From NCBI GenBank assembly GCA_012845835.1, contig JABAKD010000005.1:159075-223074 (forward strand): 64,000 nucleotides of DNA, given 5' to 3'. Position numbers and translations under genes: made by a program. The DNA is from Undaria pinnatifida (taxonomy: Eukaryota; Sar; Phaeophyceae; Laminariales; Alariaceae). Shown here piece by piece: positions 53,946 through 63,147 of the stretch; within the stretch, counting starts at the first letter, position 1; every line of letters starts with the position of its first letter. The notes beneath the pieces were generated by a model that saw only the letters and a list, made by a program, of their open reading frames with translations, was not told the origin of the DNA and did no database searches.

Positions 53946-54720
53946 TGAATATTAGTTGTTTCTATACCTACGAGGTCCTGTGTTTAACTTTTTGTTTTTG
54001 TTTTTTTTTGTTTTTTTTTGCATGTTTAGGTTACTTCAGAACAAGGTTTTGGTGACGTACACGGAGTCTTCCAACAACACCGTGCACCTTTATCGGGGCA
54101 TGTGCGTGTTTTCCTATTACTATCAATACTATTAGTACTATTAGTACTATTAGTACTAACACCTACAACCGTACCCCTACAGTCGGCCTTGCCCACAAGC
54201 CGTTGTTTTCACAGTACAGGTTGTTGTTGTTGTTCTCACATTAACTCGCATAACCATGTCCGCGGTCACAGGACAGTCTCCAGTCATTCTGGTGCTGAGG
54301 TATACCCCAGGGAAAAACACACACAACCCAAGGTGGTACACGCATATATCACAGCTGACGCAGTTCATGCCTCCACCAGACACATGTAAAAGTGAAAGCG
54401 GAAGTCAGTCTAGGATGTGCCAGGTCCATACCGGTGCACACATCACATTACTCACCCCTGGAGAAACCGACTATACCGCTTGCCATCCAAGAAATACTAC
54501 CATGTATATATTACACGTAGCATCTATCACTACGCATACGCACGACAGACGCAGAAAAAAAACAAAAAAATAAAATGAAAATAAAAGAAAGCAAAGAAAG
54601 ATGAAAGCGAAACAAAAGAAACCTTAAAATGAAGGGAGAGAAAAGAAGAAGAAAAAAAAAGCAAGAAAAGACACGACAAGAAAAGGAAGCAAGGAAAGGA
54701 AAAGAGGAGAAAAATATAGA
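53946..54720. other. Unassigned; simple repeats
   Basis: Contains T-rich runs at 53990-54025, a 9-bp (TATTAGTAC)n repeat at 54129-54158, and a long purine-rich, A-rich tract at 54545-54720 (GAAAAG, AAAGAAAG units). A 105-codon + frame (54256-54573) has no known domain and ends in the A-rich tract. Confidence 0.5.
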
Positions 54721-54930
54721 AAATGTCATACTGGCAGATCCCAAGAACTGGCTAATGACGGCATTGGGCTCATAGAGGGTATCAAGCGCATCATCAACGG
54801 CACTGGGGAGAGAATGAAGCATGGCGAAGAAGTCAGTGAGGTCTTACGCTATCTTGTGACGGACATTGGAAGGCCCACAACGTTCCAGGCGATGATGGTC
54901 AAACCCAGACTTCAGTCTCGTGGGCATGAC
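54721..54930 (+). other. Candidate exon, unknown protein
   Basis: An open + frame encodes SQELANDGIGLIEGIKRIIN, then GTGERMKHGEEVSEVLRYLV, then TDIGRPTTFQAMMVKPRL, before running into a poly-C stretch that gives Pro residues. The charged, helix-prone composition looks coding. GGCAG at 54733-54737 could be an acceptor. No family recognised. It abuts the 3' end of the antisense LINE. Confidence 0.3.
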
Positions 54931-56834
54931 GCTCCCCCCCTTCCCCCCTTCCCCCCTCCCCCCCCCCCCCAGCCCATTTCCCCTCCCCCCGGCCCCTTAG
55001 AGGTGACGACGGTGGATCGTGCTGCTGCAGCCTTTGCGCGTCGGTATTCAGCTCTGCGTCTATCCAATTCATGCCAATTCCGCATGAACAAATCGTCTCC
55101 CTCCTCTTCTCGTCGAACCCATTTGCAAGCCTTCTGAGCAGCCTTTCGCCATCCTTCGAGTTTCATTGCGAATACAGGCATATCCTCCTTCAGAGGAGCC
55201 ATCCGGTCTTTCCCTTGCCCTCCTAAGTAGCCCTTACCCCCAACAAGCTCCCCAAACATCACCCTCTATGGAAGACGCTCCCCCTCATACGTTCTACGAA
55301 TCCCGCAAACAATATCCTCCGTTTTCGCACTATCGCCTCTATGCTCTCGGAAGCTGTCTTGGCAAGAACGTCGACCTACGACAGGGTGGCGTCGTCGCGC
55401 TTCCGTTTCCACCACCCAAGGTATCAGAAGAGCATGGAGCGGTGAACCCGTCGTAGCCTGTCATAGTCAGGCTCCTTCGGGCTCCACGTCATGCAGCCGT
55501 ACAGAAGTGTCTCGACCACCTCAGCTTTCAGCAACCGCACCTTCAACCAACCGTAAGCGCACACCCGGGCAATGAAAAATTTTCATGTTGTACCGCTGGA
55601 AGAACGCCCAGGACCTCTGAAGACGCCGCGTTATTTCCATGCTAAGATCTCTGTCTGCGATGATAACCCCGCCCAAGTACACAAACTCGATTGTTTGTTT
55701 GTATACCTGGCCGGCTGCATTGGGTGTAAAGGACACCTTCCCCCCGCCTTTGGTTTCCAGGCACATTATATCTGTTTTTGCTTTGGATACCGTGAGCCGG
55801 AACGACGAGCACGCAGTCACGATCACCGTCATCATCCTCTCTAGCCCTCCTGTTGATCGCGATACGATGCCCGCATCATCCGCGTACAGCATACCCCGCA
55901 ATCTCTGCACCTCCTCCCCCTCCTTCCCCCTCCGTCGGTCGACTTTGCCTGTGCGTGAAGTTCCCTTCTTCTCGCCTTCCTCCTTTCGTTGGAGCTGCAC
56001 CATGTTGTCCGTGATGGCTGCATCAGCGAGGAAGCGGTTCTCGGCCACACGCAGTACCGCCGTGAAAAACATGTTGAACAGCAGTGGCGCGAGCACGCAT
56101 CCTTGTACCTGAGACCTTGGCCCACGTCGAACTTATCCGAGCACTCATTCATCCAGTCGCACGCGTGCTTGCATACCGTCGTGGAATTGGCGGATGACGG
56201 CGAGCATTTTCGGTGACACGCCAAAACGAGCAAGGACATCCAACACAAGGGTTCGGGCGACGGAGTCGTATGCTTTGGTGATGTCGATAAAGCGCATGTA
56301 CAAGGGGGTGTCCTTCTTCAGCGCCAGTTCCTGCAGTCGTCGCACTACGAACATCATGTCAACTGCCGAGCGTTGGGGTCTGAACCCGCACCGTGCCTCT
56401 GGCAGAATGTTCTCGCGTTCGCAGAAGTCATTCAGGCGACCCGCGATGACTTTGAGGAGTGCTTTGCCGGCGTGAGCCACGAGAAGGATGCCACGATAAT
56501 TGCCACACTCAGTCCGATCTTTCTTCTTGTGAAGCACCTTAATCGTTGCATGTTTCCATTGTTGCGATACGCCACCTCCCCTTCACACAGCGACGATGAT
56601 ATCGTGGAAGATTCCGAGGGTGTTGATTCTCCTTCGTCGGCCAAAACGTTCAAGAGCTTGGCCGGGAGACCATCGGGGCTTACCGTCTTTCGGTTCGCCA
56701 GATTCTTCCTTCTCCCCACGGCATGCGCCTTTGTTTCTGTCATCCACGGAGTTCAGCACTCCCACTTCGAGTCGACGTTCACCAACTTTTGACAACGTGT
56801 GCATCTCGCACTTTCGGAATATCAATATGTGCAA
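54912..56834 (-). pseudogene. Decayed non-LTR retrotransposon (LINE) reverse transcriptase ORF
   Basis: Read leftward, the main frame gives FHDIIVAV, an in-frame TGA (about 56590) where a Trp is expected, then [20 protein letters not shown] and [20 protein letters not shown]. The catalytic motif A is [13 protein letters not shown] (Asp codon ~56285) and motif C is YADDA (~55886-55872). ARVRLDE is followed by two compensating frameshifts near 56110-56145. Another frameshift near 55530 precedes TLLYGCMTWSPKEPDYD. The distal part (55262-54912) reads KEDMPVFAMKLEGWRKAAQK and continues WHELDRRRAEYRRAK. An upstream piece, SPDGLPAKLLNVLADEGES, lies in another frame (56680-56620). It resembles RTE/jockey-type LINEs. 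No endonuclease domain is left. Confidence 0.85.
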
Positions 56835-57136
56835 GTATATTCCCCATGGGGGATTTGATCACACGGTACTGACCTCACCCAGCAGCCACACGGCATCATA
56901 CTGGACTACCGGGGGGCTCTATAGAACTATGCAGCGTTTGGTTATTTGATTCCGACCTGTGTCAATAGCCTACGTTTTCCCCCTGGGTCATGCTGTGGTA
57001 GGCGGGTCAGGTGCCGCATGTTTTCGATTTTCCTCAGCGCAGAGCTTTACAGATAATCTCGATACTGTCTTACTAGTCGGATTTTCTGTGACACCAGATT
57101 GCATGTACGACAACCACGGGGCGAACACAGACGATG
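56835..57136. other. Unassigned spacer
   Basis: No endonuclease portion of the LINE is recognisable here, so the element is probably 5'-truncated. A 63-codon + frame (56959-57150) is unrecognised. Confidence 0.4.
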
Positions 57137-57186
57137 ACACTGTAGTCTAGTCAATACGGTATCCAATATTGTATTGACTACAGTGT
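57137..57186. other. Small hairpin
   Basis: CACTGTAGTC-TAGTC-AATAC pairs with GTATTGACTACAGTG (57172-57186) around an AT-rich loop, with a 5-nt bulge in the left arm. A third copy of the motif, CCGTAGTCAATACTG, follows at about 57200, partly inverted to the second. Confidence 0.6.
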
Positions 57187-57786
57187 GGTCAACACACCGT
57201 AGTCAATACTGTCCAACACAAGTGTTTTGAAAATAATATCGGATTTAGGTGTTGACTAAGTACGTATCATCATGTTGATGGGTAGAAACTTTAGTTGGAT
57301 AGAGAGAAGCTAGAGCAACGTGCAAATGTAAAAAGAGTATTATCGAAACCCCCCAACGTCACAATCCACGGCAAATCCAACCGGCGAAAAATACCTTCAT
57401 CGAATTGGTTGTAACTAGTGTTCCTACGGTTTGAATTACTCCCATGCTTTCATTTTCTCGGGCTGGCTTTGCATGTGTTGTGATGTTCGTCGGTTTCAAA
57501 ACCAAAATTATGTTATTTATAGGCCAACATAATTGAGAAATCGCAAACGTCCTATTCCTCGGTTCAGGAGGAATCGCTCGGTCAACACAAAACAACTTGG
57601 TGCTCCCTCAACAACAGCTTTGACCGACCCATGGTACGGAAGAGGCGGGCCTGATTTTGTCCTGTAAGGGTGGTCACAAGAGGGGTCCTACTGCTCGCCC
57701 AATACCTGGTTTGGAGATAAAGCATTTACAGCCCGATCAAACCCCCCCACGTCTAAGGTTTTACAACAGTAACAATGCACGAATCA
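57187..57786. other. Unassigned region
   Basis: A 78-codon minus frame (57359-57595) is unrecognised. No repeats identified. Confidence 0.4.
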
Positions 57787-58100
57787 AGGGTAAAAGAGTA
57801 CAAGGGTATAAGGGTATAAGGGTACGAGGGTATATGGGTATAAGGGTAAAAGGGTTTGAGGGTATGAGGGTATAAGGGTATAAGGGTATAAGGGTATATA
57901 GGTAAAAGGGTATAAGGGTATAATGATTTAAGGGCGTATAAGGGTATAAGGGTATAAGGGTATAAGGGTATAAGGGTATAAGGGTATAAGGGTATAAGGG
58001 TATAAGGGTATAAGGGTATCAGTGGGTATAGGGTAAAAGGGTATAAGGGTATAAGGGTATAAGGGTATAAGAGTATAAGGGTACAAGGGTATAAGGATTT
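57787..58100. repeat. 9-bp minisatellite (GGGTATAAG), ~33 units
   Basis: Mostly exact GGGTATAAG units with variants GGGTACGAG, GGGTAAAAG, GGGTATATG and GGGTTTGAG toward the left side. The most homogeneous block is 57930-58020. The period is a multiple of three, so a frame stays open on both strands (GYKGIRV on +, PLYPYTLI on -). These are not convincing genes. Confidence 0.95.
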
Positions 58101-58860
58101 TCACCTTTCCGGTCAAGGAAACCCGGCTTTCACAACGTTTTACATCACAAAGTTCGCACTAGTCCTATTGTCGTCTGGTGTGCACAGCATAGCTCGCGTC
58201 GGCCGTGGCATGCCCCCCTGGTTCGACGATGGGGGGCAGGGGGAAAACCCCGGGCCTGACCTCCGACACAGCCCAATCCGAGCTTCCGTATGCACGCATG
58301 GCACATGCTATTGTAAATGTGGCCGAACTGTTCTCTGGGCTTTCCAACGTGAGGCGCTGTACACCCCAAGCACACCCCTCGCTCACATCAGCAGGATAGG
58401 ATGAAGTGGAGGTTCAAAAATATCAACAACTCCATAGACTACGCATGCAAATAATGGAGGAATGGCATTCCGACGATTGTGAGAACTGCAATAGTCGGGG
58501 TAGCACGTCGGTGAGACTCATCAACCCTAACGTATTGAAAATATGCTGCCGTCTCCGACAAAGTGCGGGATGAGCTCCAGCGCCGACCACTCGTGACCAG
58601 CCCCAGAAAATCAAACAAAAACCAACGGGAACCCACATAAACGGGAATTTATGCACGAACTCAAACTTCCCTGTGAACCTATGTCGGGCTTGGCGTCGCT
58701 GTAATTCCATCTGGTAGCCTTGCCCTTCTTCCTTCTCATGACATGCTTGCCTTCGTTCTCGTCGTAAATCGCGTCTCTAAAGTGTTCGTTCGCTTCGCCT
58801 AGCATTCAGTCCCAGTCAGTCCCCCCCACCGACCCCGGCTGGCTACGGAGCCATTCCACG
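58101..58860. other. Unassigned region
   Basis: Overlapping short frames on both strands (58145-58404, 58423-58710, 58611-58805) have no known domain. Confidence 0.4.
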
Positions 58861-58861
58861 G

Positions 58862-58980
58862 TTGGAGCGTCCCTTCTGGAGGCTGTTAAGGTGAACATTA
58901 GTGAGGTATTAGTCCGTTTGACCACTTGCAAAAGGTTAACCAATAGCTTACCCAAACTAAGCCTTTTAACACTCTCCCCC
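58862..58980 (-). repeat. tRNA-related repeat, copy 1
   Basis: Shares GGTATTAGTCCGTTTGACCA, CTTGCAAAAGGTTAACCAAT and GCTTACCCAAACTAAGCCTT with 59190-59265. On the minus strand the A-box-like AGTGGTCAAACGGACTAATA is present. The T-arm end found in copy 2 has decayed. Confidence 0.6.
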
Positions 58981-59116
58981 CCTGAAACGGCGGGATAGCA
59001 GGTCGGCCGGACATACGGCGGACCTCTGTCAATATCCAAGCCGTTTTATTTCCTGGGGATACCAGGGAGAGTATTTTTCAAGTTCGACATGGGGAAAATC
59101 TGAAAAGTTTATTATT

Positions 59117-59266
59117 GTGGATGGTGGGGATCGAACCCACGACCCAAAAACCCATGGTCCGTCGACGATGCCATTTGTTTAAGGTATTAGGTGGGGTATT
59201 AGTCCGTTTGACCACTTGCAACTGGTTAACCAATGGCTTACCCAAACTAAGCCTTTTAACAAGGCT
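59117..59266 (-). repeat. tRNA-related repeat (SINE-like), copy 2
   Basis: The minus strand has A-box-like AGTGGTCAAACGGACTAATA and, about 75 bases on, a T-arm-like CGTGGGTTCGATCCCCACC with a perfect B box. The spacing is longer than in a normal tRNA, and no complete cloverleaf could be drawn. It could be a pseudo-tRNA with an insertion or a SINE head. On the 5' side both copies share ~40 bp of non-tRNA sequence. Confidence 0.6.
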
Positions 59267-59861
59267 ATGTTTTCGGCGACGTAAGGTGACTCGTGCGTAG
59301 CGCCCTGTTTGTGCTTCTCGGAGACACGACAAACACTTGCATTGTATGGTTTGTTATGATGGGCCAACAACATACGCTACTCCTGGAGAAAATTTTATCC
59401 GTTTTAGCCGGACCTATATTCGTTTGCAGTCAAATCGGGAGTATCCCCCCTATCGTACAATGAATGTAACCAAAATATAAATAATACACTCATCTAGGGG
59501 AAGCTAGCGGGGATGGGGATGCCCCGATTTTCTCGAACGATGCTAGCGTGGTTTTCGTTCGAGCGGGTGCATCTGTTCTCCACACCGGACTCCAACATGC
59601 TTTGTCGGCGCCGCGCAACAACCAGTTGACACATTCAATGTCGACGCATACAGCGAATCAAACAGCACGCAAGATGTACCTCGAGCGAGTGTGGCTTGCG
59701 CCAATGAAACATGTTGTCCCAAAACTGCCTCTCGGCGGAGCGCCTGCGTACCTTGCATAATCATAATTTTGCTGGGCTATTTGTTTAACGAGGCATAGCT
59801 AAGCGTTCCATGGTAGTTGCATCCCGCTGAAAGAAAGGCATATATATGACGTCAAGCCTGC
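59267..59861. other. Unassigned region
   Basis: A 73-codon minus frame and a 70-codon + frame overlap at 59543-59764, both without known domain. Near 59420-59458 a short stretch (GTTTGCAGTCAAATCGGGAG, CCCCCCTATCGTAC) may be a worn M1 fragment. Confidence 0.35.
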
Positions 59862-59955
59862 AAACAGACAGGGGGGTTCATCGCGTGAGTGACACTTAAC
59901 CATTGATAGTGGAGACCTCAAAAGCGACCACGCGACCGTAGCGTTGGTCAAACAT
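59862..59955 (-). mobile_element. Half-copy of palindromic MITE (family M1)
   Basis: On the minus strand it starts TTTGACCAACGCTACGGTCG and continues TTTTGAGGTCTCC, GTGTCACTCACGCGATGAAC and CCCCCCTGTCTGTTTGCAG. The internal palindrome is degraded (ACTCACGCGATG). Same order as the arm at 9.4 kb. Confidence 0.6.
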
Positions 59956-60084
59956 TCTATTAATCTCTATCATTACCACTAATATTTGTATTTATATTAA
60001 AAATGGGTCATACCCTTGGTTCACGCACATAACGTGCAGGGTACATGTCACAGCAACAGCCCCCTTACGTTCGCCTTAGTTATT
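59956..60084. other. Spacer
   Basis: AT-rich spacer between the M1 half-element and the minisatellite. Nothing recognised. Confidence 0.4.
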
Positions 60085-60387
60085 GTTAGTAGTATGTTAG
60101 TAGTATGTTAGTAGTATGTTGGTAGTATGTTGGTAGTATCTTAATAGTGTTTTAGTAGTATGTTGGTAGTATGTTGGTAGTATGTTGGTAGTATGTTAGT
60201 AGTACGTTGGTAGTATGTTGGTAGTATTTGGTAGTATGTTAGTAGTGTTTTAGTAGTATGTTGGTAGTATTTGGTAGTATGTTAGTAGTGTTTTAGTAGT
60301 ATGTTGGTAGTATTTGGTAGTATGTTGGTAGTATGTTAATAGTGTTTTAGTAGTGTGTTGGTAGTATTTGGTAGTATGTTAGTAGTC
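60085..60387. repeat. ~11-bp minisatellite (GTAGTATGTTG), ~27 units
   Basis: GTTGGTAGTAT / GTTAGTAGTAT units of 11 bp, with 10-bp variants (TTTGGTAGTA) and GTTTTAGTAGT. A higher-order pattern is visible: the string TATTTGGTAGTATGTTAGTA followed by GTGTTTTAGTAGTATG repeats at least twice. Not coding. Confidence 0.95.
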
Positions 60388-60433
60388 CCCCATCAACACT
60401 GTTGCGTGCCAGAGCGATATAATAGCCGCCTTA

Positions 60434-60652
60434 TTGGGCGCAACCGCTTTATTCCTTTCACGTTTTGTACCGCTGGGGATTTTTTTTTGGGCGTTTTGCA
60501 GCGCACATAGACTAATGGTTGGATACACTGATCAGGAAGTTACATTTTCCCCGATTGTGTTTGTAGTGACTTTCGATATATTGACCGGAAGGTCCATGGC
60601 CAATGGCAAGACGCTTTCCCGTGTGATAACAAATGAGCTATTGCATTGTTGA
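60434..60652 (+). pseudogene. Unknown conserved peptide, copy 1 (left direct repeat)
   Basis: A 72-codon frame whose C-terminal part reads VGYTDQEVTFSPIVFVVTFD, then ILTGRSMANGKTLSRVITNE, then LLHC. The copy at 62965-63147 keeps QEV, F-V, D-x-x-TGRSMA, L-x-RVI-x-NELLHC. DNA similarity extends over ~170 bp (60488-60660 versus 62935-63112). Either two gene copies or the two ends of one element are implied. No known family. Confidence 0.35.
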
Positions 60653-60852
60653 CAAATGCACTCAGACGTTAGGAAAGGAATTCGTCGCAAGTGATAACGC
60701 CGAGCCCACAGTCGCGAATCGGAACAATTCAACTGCACGGGGTAGGCTCTGCTCACTGCCCAAAACGTGACTAATTTTGTTCTCGGAGGCTGAAAGACAT
60801 TGTCTCGCGTGTTGGTGTGAGACACCAACAGAAACCAATGGAAGACCCCACA

Positions 60853-62355
60853 ACAGGCAGAGGAGCGCGAGGGCGGGGCGTTGCCGGAGTCCATGATCCA
60901 AGTTGGGGCAACCGGAAGGATGGAGGATGAGCCGGCGGCCGGCTGAAGCCAGAAATCGAGGTGACGGTTGGGGGAGATGGACCGCCTAATTCGGGTGATG
61001 GTGTTGGTACCTTCGGCGATATGAGCGAGTTTCTTGTTTCCTACTCGAGGAACAAGTACAGGAGATGTATACCACGAACCGAGATGGAGGAGACCGGGTG
61101 CTCGCCAAGACGGGCGAGATGGTAGATTCGGCCACCCGAATGGTGGTGGCTGATGAGTTCTACCGGGGGTCGACCTCTCCGAGGAAGAGCTAAAGCATGG
61201 GCTCAAACAATTTGCTGGACTTGATATGCAGCAGACGAGTGCTCAGGACTTTCTACCGCCAGGTATTCCTTGATCTGAAAATGGATGTGAGACTGCCGAT
61301 GGACAGCAGGGTGTTGATGCAATGGTGTGACCTGCGGAAATACCTTGGTGAAACCGCGTTCACGCAAGTGAAGCCCGACGGTCGGGAGCACACGCTCATG
61401 CATGGCAAGGTGCTGATGGAGGCGACAGCATCTCATGAGTAAACCACTCGAGGTTCCCCGCAAGGCGGACAAGATGTCAATCGATGTCGTAACGAGTGAT
61501 CCTGACGCATTGTTCGACATTATTGCCAAGCAGCAACGGGACCTAGCTGCAGCTGAGGCCAACGATGCTGAATGTCGGCAAGCGATGGATAACGGCGTGA
61601 CCCTAGCTCTGTGGCTGTTGCAGGCACCAATCCGCTTGGAAGTGCTGCTGACGAGCATGGCTCATGCGGAAGTTCCAACGCTGCTGGTGTGAGAGTAGAG
61701 TCAGCAGGACAATAACGAGTTTCTTATGTGTGGCAATCAAGTCACAAGCAGCGGGTCAACACCCAGACCAGCAGGGTAAGGCGGGGAAAGGCGTCCATGG
61801 CCAGAACCACGACCAGACCCCCACACAGCAGCCGCATTCCGCAAGCGGTTCCGGCTAGCATACCAGGAGCAAGACAACCGGGATGGTCCCCGGGTTATCC
61901 ACCCTTCGAGCTAGTGGGTACCGGACCGCCTCCGAAGCGGTGGTTGCGGACCCCGAACCTGCTGCACCTGAACCGTCCACTCAGAATGACGCCGAATATA
62001 CGTGCATATTCACGTGCAGCGGGAGAAGATGACGCCAGCGAATAACGGACGGTGCTGCACCAGGTTTCCCAAAGCGCTGGGTCACCGAATGAAGCACCAG
62101 TTCTTTACTCCATTCCGGTGCAGCCGACACCCGCGTCACAGCAGTGGCGTGGAGATTCCACCACCATTTTTTCCGCGTGTGTTTCGGTCGTGCAGCCTGG
62201 CGGATGTGCTGACACGAGCGTGGATTCGGTAGAGAAAAAACCGCGTTTGGAGGCCCTGGTGCAGCATCTTGCGGGGCATCTTGCGTATCTAAGTGAATCG
62301 GCGGCTGCTGAGGTCGAGGTGCTCATGGATTATTGTTCAGGCATTACAGCTATAT
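60853..62355 (+). pseudogene. Decayed unknown coding region between the direct repeats
   Basis: Coding-like + segments follow one another in shifting frames: GDGVGTFGDMSEFLVSYSRN; EMYTTNRDGGDRVLAKTGEM then VDSATRMVVADEFYRG; GLKQFAGLDMQQTSAQDFLP; QVKPDGREHTLMHGKVLMEA (61197-61442 frame); DVVTSDPDALFDIIAKQQRD then LAAAEANDAECRQAMDNGVT (61435-61692 frame); and EKKPRLEALVQHLAGHLAYL then SESAAAEVEVLMDY (62052-62357 frame). Glu/Asp/Ala-rich helices and a Pro-rich part alternate. No catalytic motif was found. The 224-codon minus frame across 60532-61206 is a shadow. It may be the remnant of a mobile element's structural ORF or of a host gene. Confidence 0.35.
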
Positions 62356-62934
62356 AGGAGGAGATGTTGGAGGCACTGCAGGGACAACCGGGGATGCCGC
62401 AAACCCCCGTAACCCAGTTTTTTATTGGGCATGGCATATGCGCGTGTGGTGAAGCCGTGGGAGGCCATACGTGTGATGTTAAGACGCGATTGTGTCCGCT
62501 TCACTTAAGTATCGAAACACCGGGGGGACCGGCCCTGCATACAATGCCCTTTATCTTGCTGCCTCAGCGAGGCGATGTGGTTTTCGTCTGGTAGAATACG
62601 CTGAGAGAGAACTTTGGTATTGACGTCATTGCACAGTTGAGTGGCTTGGGTTTCGGCAAGCTCCATGCGAAATTGGACGTATAACGCGCTGTGCATTGTT
62701 TGCCCGAGGATGCATTGGTGATGATTCGGTTGCTTAACAACAGTGTAATTTTTAACGGTCAGTAGACGTAGTGGACATTAGGTATTGTTGAAACTGACCA
62801 CGATTAGTTTGATTTGGATCTTTGCCCGACATACGGCCAGCTATGTCTATCGAAGCCACTCTGTCTGAGCTAACTTGTGGTTGGTAACCAGAGATGGGCT
62901 TTTGCAGGATTCTGTACCGCTGTGGTCGAATCAT
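62356..62934 (+). other. Tail of the decayed region
   Basis: After a stop at 62355-62357 the same frame reopens: EEMLEALQGQPGMPQTPVTQ, then FFIGHGICACGEAVGGHTCD, to a stop at 62594. NTLRENFGIDVIAQLSGLGF follows, ending at LDV. The run of in-frame segments separated by single stops (TAG or TAA) suggests a degraded ORF. Confidence 0.3.
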
Positions 62935-62964
62935 TGGGCATTTTGCAGCACATAGTCTATATGG

Positions 62965-63147
62965 TTGGGTACAATATGTCAGGAAGTTGCACGTTTCTTT
63001 GTTGCGTTTCTAGTGAATCTTGATGTATGCACGGGAAGGTCCATGGCCGATGACATGGCACTCCCCCGTGTGATAGGGAACGAACTATTGCATTGTGGGC
63101 AAACGCACACCATATATAAGGATGGCGCCTTTCTCAGGCCGCTTTAA
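62965..63147 (+). pseudogene. Unknown conserved peptide, copy 2 (right direct repeat)
   Basis: A 60-codon frame reading QEVARFFVAFLVNLDVCTGR, then SMADDMALPRVIGNELLHCG, then QTHTIYKDGAFLRPL. It parallels copy 1 (see that entry), extends further at the C terminus and keeps HCGQ where copy 1 has a stop. Confidence 0.35.

Noticed and set aside
54545-54720. A-rich tract as the poly-A tail of the LINE
   Set aside because: The LINE lies on the minus strand, so its tail should appear as a T run on +. This tract has the wrong orientation and is mixed with G.
57657-58116. Frames on both strands across the 9-bp minisatellite (GYKGIRV, PLYPYTLI)
   Set aside because: The period is a multiple of three, so openness is automatic, and unit variants are not biased in any visible way.
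60532-61206. A 224-codon minus-strand frame
   Set aside because: It is antisense to better coding-like + segments (EMYTTNRDGGDRVLAKTGEM) and to the left direct repeat. Its Pro/Ser/Arg-rich product looks like a shadow.
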